From Imbricaverruca yamaguchii (Eukaryota; Arthropoda; Thecostraca; Neoverrucidae): a stretch of 64,000 bases of DNA. The stretch spans positions 104,501-168,500 of the forward strand of contig JAOTOL010001147.1 in assembly GCA_034440575.1 (NCBI GenBank), given 5' to 3'. The translations under genes and the position numbers were made by a program. Under the pieces are notes generated by a model that searched no databases, was not told where the DNA came from, and saw only the letters and a program-made list of their open reading frames with translations. Shown piece by piece: positions 9,512 to 21,852 of this stretch (the stretch's first letter is position 1; every line of letters begins with the position of its first letter).

Positions 9512-11799
9512 CTGAAGGGGTAAATAATAACACTTAATAAAACTTAAAATATATGGTCCACGCATGAATGTGGGTAATATGTTGTAGGCTATTGGAATAT
9601 TGTTCCACGGAATTGTATCGTCCTACCTGCGCCACCGTTTCTCTTTTTTGCACTACACAGTGGACAACTGAATAGAGGTCGCAAAAGACGAGCTTTTTCT
9701 TAAAACGTTCTCAAGCATTACGGTGCGGAGTAGGTAGGCGTTCCACTATATCATGTCTGTTATCGCAGAACACCAGCATGGCTATGGTTTTACAAAAGTG
9801 CCGAAAGAACGATGCTGGCACACAACGTCAACAAAGAAAGATGCAACAGGTATGTTCAAACGGCTAAGAACTTGAGGTAATTGCGTTTGTACTCCCGAGC
9901 AGCCCTCAGCGCTCCCTGAGCAGGTATAGTCAGTCGCTCACATCTGGGTCAGTGATCTGACCTCGAAATAGTGACTTTGTGTCGATTGCAGATGATGACC
10001 GATCTGGTTCCCATTTTAATACACTATTCTCATGGACCAAGATAATCACATATGTAAGTGCATCACAACAGAGGTAACAGAGGTAACACATGGGTCAGTG
10101 AACTGACCTCAAAGTTAAAGTTGTATATGCATCATAGAAGGTACTTGTTATGGGTGTTATGGAAAACAGTTTGTTCAGAGAGCACGACAGTGTTGGGGAA
10201 GCACAACGTCAATCAACGTACAACGATCAAAAGATCGCACACAGACGCTATGAGTGCCTCACCTTCGACAACACGCAATGGTGAGGCTTCGCAAGGGTTA
10301 AAATCCCGATGGCAGGGCTATCATTTCCTTCCTCAAATGTACAATTTGCGAAGATTGCCCAAAAGTAGTTAATAAGTAAAAAGCTGTTATGCTGCATCTG
10401 TTGTGCCTTCTGAATCTAGAACGTTTTTTAGCACGCCTCGCCATGGCAGAACCTCCGAATGTAATTGGACTCATGAAATTAAACCACTTTCCTGTTCAAA
10501 AATGTCCGTGGCTGTGGCGACTACCACCAACATCTGCACCATACAGCATGTAATAAAGTGGTGACGAGAGACAGCTAGTAATTTGTAGCTCACGGGTAAA
10601 CAACATTGGCGAAAAGGTTGAAAATCTATATTTTGTAATGTTACAAAATGTCGATACCAATTAGTAGACAGTTCTGTCGACTAATCGGCATTCTTCCATA
10701 TATGTCAAAGATATTATAACCAATACCGTACAATGAATTTTTGGAGCATTTTATATTTCACCACCCTCTTTCTGAAACAATTTGAGTTTCCAAAAGAAAG
10801 AAGCACAGATATGCCTCTTCCCTGATAACCACGGAATTGGGAAATAATGGGAATGTTTCCCATTGGAGTTTATCTTGATTTCAGGAGGGGATTTTGTACC
10901 TTCGATCAAAAACATTATGTGCAAAATGGAACAACATAGAGTGAGGGAAATCCCATCAAAATGATACCATCATGTCTGTCGGAAAGAACACAAACTACGG
11001 CAATAAGTTACGGAAAATCTGTTTCAGAAAAATATAAATGGTTGTATCGCAAGAATCGATTATTGGCCTCTTACTGTACATAATATATACAGCTCATTTT
11101 GTACCTTCGGATGTGGAATGTGAGGCATTTCTATGTACTGTTGACACCGCCATTTTTTTTTTTAAACACCAGGTGTCAAAAGCTTCAGAAATAGATGAAA
11201 AATCCAGGACAAAAATATCGCAATGGCTGCATTGAGGTTTTCGTCATTCAATTAATATGAGTGTGAAATTGGGAATTGATCACGGTTCTTTATAATTGGT
11301 GAGTGGTGAATGAGTGCGGCAAGATAAAACTACCAAGTTCGAATTATCTGGAGTGTTAATCAAACGATTTTTTTTCTTCTCATTTTCTTACTTATATGAG
11401 ACCAAATGAAGTGGTTCGGTCTTAAACAGACTCCAGAAACAGACTCTATTCAGGGCCAGGGCGTAAGGGTGACAAAGATAGCAAGGTCATCCTGTAGATG
11501 TGGACATTGCGATTGGACATGATACTGCACAGAGCATTTACAAACATTCAAAAATAAAGCACCCAGGTCTACCAAGGTTAAGAGTACTGCAAGATAGCCA
11601 TTTTGGCCCTGGCAGGAGATTTGACTGGACTTGCAAGCCAGCACTGGATCACCAACCATCAAGCTCAGGTGAAAATCTTGGTATGTGAATTACATTTGAG
11701 TAAAATATAGTCACCTAAATGTAATTATAAAATATATTTTAGTGTGTAGGTACCTACTCAGCAGGCATTGCTCTGCAGTTGTTGGCAATGCATACAATA
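9512..11799. other. intron stretch, nothing recognised
   Basis: AT-rich sequence with only short random frames. I see no transposon protein, RNA gene or clear tandem repeat. Confidence 0.4.
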
Positions 11800-12160
11800 T
11801 AGGGATGGCGAATTTTAGCCACCTGGTGGTTTAAACCATTGTTTAAACTGGCTGGGATAAATTAATTTAAGCCACTCTGGCTTAAATTATATTTCTGGTA
11901 TGGCTGGAGGGCAGTGATGGACATTAGTTAGGGAAGCATCAATTATAATTCCAAAATGTGCTACACTCCATTTTATTTGAAAAAAAAACACTCCCTAGAA
12001 TTCCCCAAAACTCTGCCTGGGTTCTGGGTATGCACTCCACAAGCCAGATGTTTACCCATTAGATACAGTCGGTCTAACATGTAGCTCCCTGGATGCTGGT
12101 AGTTAGAAATGGTATTTGTAAATGCCAGGATTTTGACATCTGACTACTGCCATTGAGGGA

Positions 12161-12898
12161 TATAAAAGACATAAAGACATAAAAGATCAGTGCAACTATG
12201 AGCCACAAGGGCCCTTCTTGGCTGCACTCTGTACACTGAACCAGTTGTCCACCAAATGTGTTGATCAACTCTCCATGGAATACAGAAGAACAAGACCACT
12301 ATTCTTGTAATGATTGTCTATGCTTAAATGTCTATGCTTATGCTGAACATTCTTAAAGATATTCAGTGTGTTGCTTCTGACAATGGTTTCTGGCAGCTGG
12401 TTCCAGTGTTCTACTACCCTGTTGGTGAAGAAGGACTGTCTTAACCTTGTCCTGCTGTGATTAACTTTAATTTTGAATTGATGACCTCTAATTCCATCAT
12501 TTCTGTTAAATTCAAACAGTTCCCTGAGATAACCCTGTTCCTGACCATGTACAAATTGAAGGACCTTGATGAGATCTCCTCTCAGCCTTCTATATCTAAG
12601 TGAAAACATATTCAATTTCTTCAATCTTTCCTCATATGCCAGGTTGCCCATACAATTCACCATTTTTGTTGCCCTCTTTTGTACTCTCTCTAAAAGCCAA
12701 CAATCTTTTTCATAACTAGGGGACCAAGCTTGGACACAACATTCCAGATGTCACAGATAGTACTTGCCCACCCATCAAGTATGGAGCCTTGATATGCTAC
12801 CTACCTACATGCATGATTTTGCACTTATCAAAATTAAATTTCATTTGCCATTTTTTCTGACCACTTCACGAGCTCGTCTAAGTCTTTCTGCAGCAAGA
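12161..12898 (-). mobile_element. truncated CR1 fragment, same family as 4,199-7,656
   Basis: The 3' tail (ATAAAGAC units) and C-terminal RT coding (LAYEERLKKLNMFSLRYRRL, FFTNRVVEHWNQLPE) closely match the larger copy. Relative to that copy about 200 bp are missing near 12,750. Homology stops at about 12,898. It sits inside the left arm of the fold-back element. Confidence 0.85.
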
Positions 12899-13070
12899 TT
12901 CTGCAGATAATATGTAGCAAGGTATATATTAGACTGACTGTTCATAGCCATTTGATAGCTAGGTACCTATTTTATGTTAGATGAAAAGTGACTATTTGAG
13001 CCACATCAATTTGTGCCGTTTTTGGTATAGTTTTCCCATTGTCTTACTGATAATAGTATGTATGTGTAGG

Positions 13071-13225
13071 TAGGGATGGAAAAAAAGCTGGCTTAAATTC
13101 AATTTATGGCAGCCAGTAGCTTTTATTAATTTAAGCCAGTTTAAACTGGCTTTTTTATTTAAGCCAGCTTAAATTCACGACACTTCTAAGTCCCACACTT
13201 CTAAAGCTCACAAACCATGGGTGCA
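13071..13225. repeat. direct repeat pair, copy 1 (partner 14,062-14,222)
   Basis: About 155 bp starting at GGATGGAAAAAAAGCTGGC, with TTTAAGCCAGTTTAAACTGGC inside and ending near ACCATGGGTGCATTGAC, recurs in the same orientation at 14,062. Confidence 0.85.
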
Positions 13226-14061
13226 TTGACAGTGTTGGTATTCAACACAATACAAGTGTAAAATACCATACCTAGAGAGAGTACAATGAAGACCTACTGT
13301 GCATGAACAGATGGTTAGTGACAGTTTCTAGGCCACTAGGTATGATTGATGGATATGGATGTGATGGAAGTATGGACATTAGGTTGATTCACCTATCATC
13401 TAATGCTTTGAAGCTCATCTAATGCTTTGAAGCTCATCTAATGCTCATCTAATGGATCTAATGCTCCACTTCCACAAGTGTTAGTGTTAACAGGAAATAA
13501 TGTGCTACCATACAATGTCATGAAAGGTGTGCAATAGTTGACAATGTGTGCAAAATGTGCAATAGGTAGACAGATTGCTTACTGTAGCAAACAATAAGCA
13601 AACAGATTGCTTACTGTTATCTATGAATATGGATAGGTAGGTACCTATCTACATATACTATTATCAGTAAGACAATGGGAAAGCTATGTCAAAAACATCA
13701 CAAATTGGTCTGGCTCATATAGTTACTTTTAAGGTAACATAAAATAGGTACCTAGCTATACAATGGCTAGGTACCCAATGGGTAAAAATCTGAATTGTGG
13801 ATTGCATACCTAGAACCCAGCCAGAGTTTTGGGAAATTCTAGGGAGTGTTTGGTTATAAATAAAATGGAGTGTAGCACATTTTGGAGTAATTGCTGCTTC
13901 CCTAACTTTTGTTTGTCACTGTACTCCAGCCATATCCAAAACATAATTTTAGCCAGGGTGCCTTAAATTAATTTATGCCGGCTGGTTTAAACCAGTTTAA
14001 ACCACCAGGTGGCTTAAATTTGCCATCCCTATATGTAGGTAGGTACCTACCTACCTATATT

Positions 14062-14222
14062 TATGGATGGAAAAAAGCTGGCGTAAATTGAATTTATGTC
14101 AGCCAGTGGCTTTTATTAATTTAAGCCTGTTTAAACTGGCTTTTATTATATAATCCGGCTTAAATTCACGACACTTCTAAGCCCTTGCATTATTAAGGCT
14201 CACAAACCATGGGTGCATTGAC
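14062..14222. repeat. direct repeat pair, copy 2
   Basis: This is the same-orientation copy of 13,071-13,225. It begins just outside the right end of the fold-back element, implying a nested or partial duplication. Confidence 0.85.
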
Positions 14223-14762
14223 GACGCCGAATTGCCGAAAAGGAATTTGGCGGCAGGATATTCTGTATAAAGGTAAACGACGCAATTTGTTTTAGGTCCA
14301 GCAATCACAACCTTTTCGAGCTATCATTACCCCCTTTGGGTTAGGCCAACCTCGTGATTACCCCGTATAAAATTCAGAATGCATCATAACCAAAGTTCAT
14401 TTTCAAGGTTGAGAACATGTAGTATTTCCTGCCGATATATGTGCACAGGTTTTTGGCAAATGTACACAGTACTCTCCATACTCGAGGTTTGACGAAACCC
14501 CGCTATAACCCCACCCCCACCCCTCCACAAGCCAGCGCATTACCCCAGGTTGGGAACCCCTGTTTCGGGCCATGTAGCATAATGTTATCGTTTGCACAAA
14601 AGGTGACAACCACCAAGCCTATTCAGGATTTGGACGACAACCACGAAACCATTTTTTTTAGCCCTGCACACACCCCACGGAAATGGAGACTGATATATGC
14701 ATATAAGGCGAATACACTCAACGGAGACAGGGACTCGCGCGCACAGATGGCGACTGGTACGT

Positions 14763-14942
14763 ACATAGTCCCGTGGCCGGCGCGGTGTGGTAGACTGCGC
14801 TGCGGTTGATGATGTGACCGTGACCTCTCGTCAGCCATCTGGCAGAAGCCAGTTGAAAACTCTCGGGAGGCAGCAACGACAGGTCGCTGGAGCCGGCTGC
14901 TGCCGCCAGGGCCAGCAGCGCCAGTAAGGGGGCGGCCGGCAT
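14763..14942 (-). CDS. putative first exon with signal peptide
   Basis: An ATG at 14,942-14,940 starts MPAAPLLALLALAAAAG, a textbook signal peptide with a Leu/Ala hydrophobic core and a likely cleavage after AAAAG or AGS. The mature start is about SSDLSLLPPESFQLAS and the segment ends near GHIINRSAVYHTAPATG, reminiscent of the N-terminal strand of a PAN domain. A GTACGT donor lies at about 14,757-14,762 and a weaker alternative 4 bases further on gives the phase 2 needed by the 9,306-9,511 exon. An in-frame upstream Met (MAFARPVG) could lengthen the N terminus. Linkage to the downstream exons is inferred from strand, order and domain logic. Confidence 0.5.
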
Positions 14943-15382
14943 GATTGGGGCACCGTCCGCACCGACTGGTCGGGCGAAGGCCATGCCGCCGCTCCATTTC
15001 GTCGGTACCGACGGCACCGAAGTTACCATGGTAGCAGGGCGATATTGGGTCGAAGTTGTTATTGTTCTGACATTTAGCCTCTTCCAGCTACCGTGGAGGC
15101 AGAGCAAAAAGGGAGGAATAATGGCATCAGACGCATTCATCATATACTTCAGATGCTAGCATAGTGATTCAAAGAGCAAATAGTGAGCACTGGATGATAA
15201 TTTCGACCGATTGTAACTGGGCTCCGATTGCATTTACATCCTAATACATACATTGTATTTCATTTCTTTCGAAGGATCCCGTGGAACAAGATTTATATAC
15301 CATAACAAGATGCGTAAACATTTTTGCGCGTGGTGCTAAACAGAGATAAATAACATAATCAGCTGGCGGATGGGTCTACTCT
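14943..15382. other. presumed upstream region of the secreted-protein gene
   Basis: No coding potential or clear core promoter motif was recognised. The segment separates the signal-peptide exon from the tandem array starting at 15,383. Confidence 0.3.
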
Positions 15383-16360
15383 GTGCCCCAAGTTGTTGCC
15401 GTTCCTATGCTCCGAAACAATCGAACCGAATTTCATCAAACCTTCACCAATCAATGTATTGGAGTCAATTTACTTGGGACTTTTGCATATGGCGACTTGG
15501 GGACGAGTAGTCTAGGGGTAAGTTTCCCGTCTCACAATCAGAAAAGTGTGGGTTCGAATCTCACGTGTCGCTTATCTTTGCCCGCAGCCAATCGGTATGA
15601 GAGATTGGCGGCGCTACATGACTCAACGGTAGATGTGTCGTACAACCAATATCCAACCGATATGGTGACTCTCACCGTAATGTAAAGTTGTAAATTACCC
15701 AATAAATTGGGAGCGGCAATTTTGGAAAATTTTGCGATGCACATGCCCATAATCGGATGGAGAGAATTTTGTGACCCTGACCTTGACCTAAGGTTGCAAA
15801 ATGTGTGCGCCTATATTTTCCATAGTTGCGGTGTTCATACTCCTAAACTACTGAATAGAAATCCATGAAACCTTTACCAATCGACGTGACGTGGTCGATA
15901 TATTTGGAACTTCTGAATATGGTAATCTTGGCTTCAGGTCAAGGTTACCAAAAAAAGCACAAAACTACTTGCAAGACCTTTGCCAGGCCCATGCTCCAAA
16001 ATCGCAATCAAATTTCATGAAACCTTCTAAAATCGACGTGACGTGGTCAATACACTTGGGACCTTTGAATATGACGACTGTGGCTTTAGCTCAAGGTCAC
16101 CAAAATATATAAAGCCGTATAAAGCCTCTTCGCTACGCTCATGCTCCGAAAATACTGAACTTAATCTCATGAAACACTTACCAATCGGCGTGGAATGGCC
16201 GACATACTCTGGAGTTGTTTAATGTGGTAACCTTGGTTTTAGGCCAAGGTCATTAAAAATGCCTGAAATTATGTTTAAGGGTTGTTGCGGCGCCCATGCT
16301 CGGAATGTACTGAACCGAATTTCGTGAAGGTCGCCATTGGCAATGACCAACTCAGGGCTG
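15383..16360. repeat. degenerate tandem array, about 152-bp unit, 5 copies
   Basis: Units carry CATGCTCCGAAA...CTGAA...TTTCATGAAACC, then a GACGTGACGTGGTC-like motif and AAGGTCACCAAAA. The anchor recurs near 15,409, 15,836, 15,989, 16,139 and 16,292. The last four are 150-153 bp apart and the first interval is about 275 bp longer because of an insertion. Confidence 0.8.
15503..15775 (+). mobile_element. tRNA-derived SINE-like insertion in the 152-bp array
   Basis: An A-box-like TAGTCTAGGGG and a B-box GGTTCGAATCTC with T-arm stem GTGGG/CTCAC lie about 40 bp apart, as in a tRNA-type Pol III promoter. A non-tRNA body of about 190 bp follows, ending near ACCCAATAAATTGGG. The insert explains the extra length of the first 152-bp interval. 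A complete cloverleaf is not convincing, so a tRNA pseudogene head of a SINE is the better call. Confidence 0.5.
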
Positions 16361-16543
16361 AGCCTCCCCCGAAAAAAACTGATCTTGCGATTCTACAGCC
16401 TTCACCAGGACACACACATACTTATGTTGACCTTCAACACAAGAAAACCGCCACAAACGTTAACTCCGGTTACATAAGGTGCACAGTAACACCAGATGCA
16501 CCCCTCCCGCGAAGCTGCTAATTCTGTCAGCGCTACGGCTATT

Positions 16544-16985
16544 CGAGGGTGAGGGTGCCATAACACGACGCTAGCTTGTGGTAACTGTAGCGTCACACAC
16601 CATACCGATACGTGCACGAGGGTGAGGGTGCCATAACACGGCGCTAGCTTGTGGTAACTGTACCGTCACACACCATACCGACACGTGCACGAGGGTGAGG
16701 GTGCCATAACACGACGCTAGCTTGTGGTAACTGTACCGTCACACACCATACCGACACGTGCACAAGGGTGAGGGTGCCATAACACGACGCTAGCTTGTGG
16801 TAACTGTAGCGTCACACACCATACCGACACGTGCACAAGGGTGAGGGTGCCATAACACGACGCTAGCTTGTGGTAACTGTAGCGTCACACACCATACCGA
16901 CACGTGCACAAGGGTGAGGGTGCCATAACACGACGCTAGCTTGTGGTAACTGTAGCGTCACACACCATACCGACACGTGCACGAG
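16544..16985. repeat. six 73-bp tandem repeats
   Basis: The near-identical unit GAGGGTGAGGGTGCCATAAC...CCATACCGACACGTGCAC repeats every 73 bp about six times. Differences are mostly transitions (GACG/GGCG, GATACG/GACACG). Confidence 0.95.
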
Positions 16986-18300
16986 CGACGTGCCGTGCTG
17001 CGTTGGCTGACGCGAAGGCCACGCCTCCTGGGGCGGGATCTGCCTTAGGTGGGGAACGGAGAGAGAATTCCTCCGTCCTGTCCACCTCGAGGGTTGGGAC
17101 CTGCCCCGGACAAGGTCGTGGGTCAACGACCAGCACCCGGCGCGGTCCGGCACCCGCAAGGAGCCGTCCACACAAGCATCTCAAACGCACGTAAGACATA
17201 CGCGGCTCAACCACCAAACAAAAGCACACACATAAACAGTGTACCAACGCAACACATACCGGCTCAACTCCCACATATACGTAGTATTATGTCCTCGACT
17301 CTCAACACAAAACACCCTTCAACGTCAAATACCACAATTGTCAACAGAACATTTCAACGACTCCCACGCCATCCACCTGAGACATGCTTCGCACGTCACA
17401 AGAGTCAAAATCGAGCCCGTCTCGACGTCACACATCCACCAGCTCAACACAGCCCAACACCTTCAATACCACAGCGAGGAACACGCAAACCAACACCCCA
17501 ATCACACCAAAAAGAACCACAACGACAACCACACCCACCACGCAAAAAACAACAAACCCAATGTGGGCCAATCACAGACAGACCTCTCAGACAACGATTA
17601 CGACACTTCAGATAGCAACGCTTTCCGAAAGAGCAACTCTTTCCGACACTTCTTGAAAGCAACTCCATACCCAATGCACCTATGATACGCTCGACGTACA
17701 AAGCAAGCACCACCTCTGCCAACAACAAACCAGATACCCGTGCCAAAACCAACAGACACTGAACAGTTTCCCAACAATTAATTCACCTACTCTCCCTTTA
17801 TTTCACCACTGACGTGAAAGTTAACAAAAATGTACCTGGAAAAAGGAGAGAGTACAAAGGAAGCAACAAAGAAACATTACAAAAGAAAAAAATGTATTAA
17901 AACAATTATTTTAGAAATAAAGCAAACAATGCAAAACAAAACCAAACAAAACAAAAAGTTCAAATCACAGTGTATGCATGCTTGCAATGGTAACTGGGAC
18001 TGCGATGACCACCTCTTGAAGACTACAACCTTCGTAAATAGCCGCTGCCACCGTACTGGTGGCAGGCTGGCCTGACTCATCCAACGACACAACAACCCCT
18101 ATATCTACCAGTGTAGCCGGTAGGTAGCCGCTGATTTCGCTGACCGCATTTGCCTAGCAGACACGTTGGCTAATTTGACGGAACCTCACTACGGGCTGGA
18201 AAAAAAATGCGCACGGAAGTAAAAATACTACAAATGACCGATAACTATTTCCTGCACATTTTGAGAATGCAATGCAACACGATTTTACCCATTCTCTGCA
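16986..18300. other. no recognised gene
   Basis: Overlapping frames between 17,049 and 17,756 are His/Gln/Pro/Thr-rich in all frames, reflecting AC-rich composition. No domain is recognisable. Confidence 0.4.
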
Positions 18301-18302
18301 CT

Positions 18303-21187
18303 GTGGCTTTTGGTCGGTGCGGTGGTTGAGTCACTGATCGTGTGTGGCTGTTGGTCGGTGCGGTGTATGAGTGACTGATCGTATGTGGCTGTTGGTCGGT
18401 GCGGTGTATGAGTGACTGATCGTGTGTGGCTGTTGGTCGGTGCGGTGGTTGAGTGGCTGATCGTGTGTGACTGTTGGTCGGTGCGGTGGTTGAGTGGCTG
18501 ATCGTGTGTGGCTGTTGGTCGGTGCGGTGTATGAGTGACTGATCGTGTGTGGCTGTTGGTCGGTGCGGTGGATGAGTGACTGATCGTGTGTGGCTGTTGG
18601 TCGGTGCGGTGGATGAGTGACTGATCGTGTGTGGCTGTTGGTCGGTGCGGTGGATGAGTGACTGATCGTGTGTGGCTGTTGGTCGGTGCGGTGGATGAGT
18701 GACTGATCGTGTGTGGCTGTTGGTCGGTGCGGTGGATGAGTGACTGATCGTGTGTGGCTGTTGGTCGGTGCGGTGGATGAGTGACTATCGTTGTGGTGCG
18801 GTGGTTGAGTGACTGATCGTGTGTGGCTGTTGGTCGGTGCGGTGGTTGAGTGGCTGATCGTGTGTGACTGTTGGTCGGTGCGGTGGTTGAGTGGCTGATC
18901 GTGTGTGGCTGTTGGTCGGTGCGGTGTATGAGTGACTGATCGTGTGTGGCTGTTGGTCGGTGCGGTGGATGAGTGACTGATCGTGTGTGGCTGTTGGTCG
19001 GTGCGGTGTATGAGTGACTGATCGTGTGTGGCTGTTGGTCGGTGCGGTGGTTGAGTGACTGATCGTATGTGGCTGTTGGTCGGTGCGGTGGTTGAGTGGC
19101 TGATCGTATGTGACTGTTGGTCGGTGCGGTGGTTGAGTGACTGATCGTGTGTGGCTGTTGGTCGGTGCGGTGGATGAGTGACTGATCGTGTGTGGCTGTT
19201 GGTCGGTGCGGTGTATGAGTGACTGATCGTGTGTGGCTGTTGGTCGGTGCGGTGGATGAGTGACTGATCGTGTGTGGCTGTTGGTCGGTGCGGTGGATGA
19301 GTGACTGATCGTGTGTGGCTGTTGGTCGGTGCGGTGGATGAGTGACTGATCGTGTGTGGCTGTTGGTCGGTGCGGTGGATGAGTGACTGATCGTGTGTGG
19401 CTGTTGGTCGGTGCGGTGGTGATGAGGGTGGCGGGGCTGATCGTGTGTGGCTGTTGGTCGGTGCGGTGGATGAGTGACTGATCGTGTGTGGCTGTTGGTC
19501 GGTGCGGTGGATGAGTGACTGATCGTGTGTGGCTGTTGGTCGGTGCGGTGTGATGAGTGACTGATCTGTGTGGCTGTTGGTCGGTGCGGTGGATGAGTGA
19601 CTGATCGTGTGTGGCTGTTGGTCGGTGCGGTGGATGAGTGACTGATCGTGTGTGGCTGTTGGTCGGTGCGGTGGATGAGTGACTGATCGTGTGTGGCTGT
19701 TGGTCGGTGCGGTGGATGAGTGACTGATCGTGTGTGGCTGTTGGTCGGTGCGGTGGATGAGTGACTGATCGTGTGTGGCTGTTGGTCGGTGCGGTGTATG
19801 AGTGACTGATCGTATGTGGCTGTTGGTCGGTGCGGTGGATGAGTGACTGATCGTGTGTGGCTGTTGGTCGGTGCGGTGGATGAGTGACTGATCGTGTGTG
19901 GCTGTTGGTCGGTGCGGTGGATGAGTGACTGATCGTGTGTGCTGTTGGTCGGTGCGGTGGTATGAGTGACTGATCGTGTGTGGCTGTTGGTCGGTGCGGT
20001 GTATGAGTGACTGATCGTGTGTGGCTGTTGGTCGGTGCGGTGGATGAGTGACTGATCGTGTGTGGCTGTTGGTCGGTGCGGTGGATGAGTGACTGATCGT
20101 GTGTGGCTGTTGGTCGGTGCGGTGGATGAGTGACTGATCGTGTGTGGCTGTTGGTCGGTGCGGTGGATGAGTGACTGATCGTGTGTGGCTGTTGGTCGGT
20201 GCGGTGTATGAGTGACTGATCGTGTGTGGCTGTTGGTCGGTGCGGTGGTTGAGTGGCTGATCGTGTGTGGCTGTTGGTCGGTGCGGTGTATGAGTGACTA
20301 ATCGTGTGTGGCTGTTGGTCGGTGCGGTGGAGGTGACTGATCGTGTGTGGCTGTTGGTCGGTGCGGTGGATGAGTGACTGATCGTGTGTGGCTGTTGGTC
20401 GGTGCGGTGGATGAGTGACTGATCGTGTGTGGCTGTTGGTCGGTGCGGTGGATGAGTGACTGATCGTGTGTGGCTGTTGGTCGGTGCGGTGGATGAGTGA
20501 CTGATCGTGTGTGGCTGTTGGTCGGTGCGGTGTATGAGTGACTGATCGTGTGTGGCTGTTGGTCGGTGCGGTGTATGAGTGACTGATCGTATGTGGCTGT
20601 TGGTCGGTGCGGTGTATGAGTGACTGATCGTGTGTGACTGTTGGTCGGTGCGGTGTATGAGTGACTGATCGTGTGTGGCTGTTGGTCGGTGCGGTGTATG
20701 AGTGACTGATCGTATGTGGCTGTTGGTCGGTGCGGTGTATGAGTGACTGATCGTGTGTGGCTGTTGGTCGGTGCGGTGGTTGAGTGACTGATCGTATGTG
20801 GCTGTTGGTCGGTGCGGTGTATGAGTGACTGATCGTGTGTGGCTGTTGGTCGGTGCGGTGGTTGAGTGACTGATCGTATGTGGCTGTTGGTCGGTGCGGT
20901 GTATGAGTGACTGATCGCGTGTGACTGTTGGTCGGTGCGGTGGTTGAGTGACTGATCGTATGTGGCTGTTGGTCGGTGCGGTGTATGAGTGACTGATCGT
21001 GTGTGGCTGTTGGTCGGTGCGGTGGATGAGTGGCTGATCGTGTGTGGCTGTTGGTCGGTGCGGTGGATGAGTGGCTGATCGTATGTGGCTGTTGGTCGGT
21101 GCGGTGTATGAGTGACTGATCGTATGTGGCTGTTGGTCGGTGCGGTGGTTGAGTGGCTGATCGTATGTGGCTGTTGGTCGGCGCGGG
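18303..21187. repeat. 2.9-kb minisatellite of 41-bp units (about 70 copies)
   Basis: The core unit is GTGACTGATCGTGTGTGGCT followed by GTTGGTCGGTGCGGTGGATGA, with variants GTATGAG, GGTTGAG, GTATGTGG and GTGTGACT. A few units have small deletions or rearrangements, near 18,785, 19,420, 19,562, 19,940 and 20,330. Because 41 is not divisible by 3 and the unit has no minus-strand stop, all three minus frames stay open for hundreds of codons (41-residue repeats rich in HRTDQQPHTISHS). I do not regard these as genes. Confidence 0.95.
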
Positions 21188-21850
21188 GTGACCGCCTCCA
21201 GCTGGCCCACCAATGCCACATTGCTGTGTCAGTACCCCATAGCCAGGCTGTGGCGCTGCATGCGCATGAGTCATCAGGCTTACCTTTGTTCAAGGAAAGT
21301 TTTTTTTTAAAGTATCTAAAAGTTGTCAATCTTTTGCATGTTAAGCTAGAACCATTAAACCGGTTGCATATTTGTTGTCTTCCCACTTTTTCCACAGTGG
21401 AAAAACCCTGACCTGTAGTTTACCCGACCACATTAGCAGTTGTCTCCAAGATAATCATTATTGAGAAAATTGTTAATGTGAACATCTTACTTGGAGTAAC
21501 AGCAAGCAAGCTGATCTTAGTCTCATTATTAGGGTGGTGCAACTCTGGATCTCAGCAGGCAGAGGCAGGGCTGGGGCCGACTTCTGGTGCAGGCAGAAGA
21601 TCGAGACAGGAGAGGTTCGAGGCAGGAGCTACCCCTTCAGGGTGAAGGTTGAGATGGAGAATCCAGACTGAAAATAAGGGCAGACATATACTTCAATATG
21701 CACTTTTGAGTTCACAACATTTTATTCTTAGACATCTTAGTTTCGACAATTATCTTGCCACAACAAGAACAACACAGTTCTCCATCTATCAAAATACCCC
21801 ATTTGATTATCAATCCATGATTATATATCCAATGGGAGGTTAGGCTAGGT
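21188..21850. other. no recognised gene
   Basis: Mixed sequence with short random frames. Nothing is supported beyond the end of the minisatellite. Confidence 0.4.
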
Positions 21851-21852
21851 AC

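Larger units (their letters stand above)
11800..14031. mobile_element. fold-back element with about 390-bp inverted arms (TAGGGATGG termini)
   Basis: Both ends read TAGGGATGGC inward, followed by a Lys-free AT-rich motif with GCCACCTGGTGGTTTAAAC. The right arm (about 13,640-14,031) matches in inverted order the left outer part (11,800-12,060) and left inner part (12,940-13,071). The left arm is interrupted by a CR1 fragment. TAGGG-type ends suggest a non-autonomous hAT-like element, but I see no clean target duplication (flanks ATACAATA and TATGTAGG) and no transposase. Confidence 0.6.

Noticed and set aside
15495..15575. Functional tRNA gene
   Set aside because: A and B boxes are visible but the acceptor and anticodon arms do not fold convincingly, and the sequence continues into a SINE-like body.
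16544..16985. CRISPR-like regular repeats
   Set aside because: The units are contiguous 73-bp tandem repeats with no unique spacers, in a eukaryotic context.
17049..17756. Overlapping His/Pro/Thr-rich frames
   Set aside because: Similar composition in all frames with no recognisable domain. Likely AC-rich noise.
18331..21395. Minus frames of 962, 829 and 365 codons
   Set aside because: All are read-throughs of the 41-bp minisatellite in different frames, with no domain and no splice or start context.
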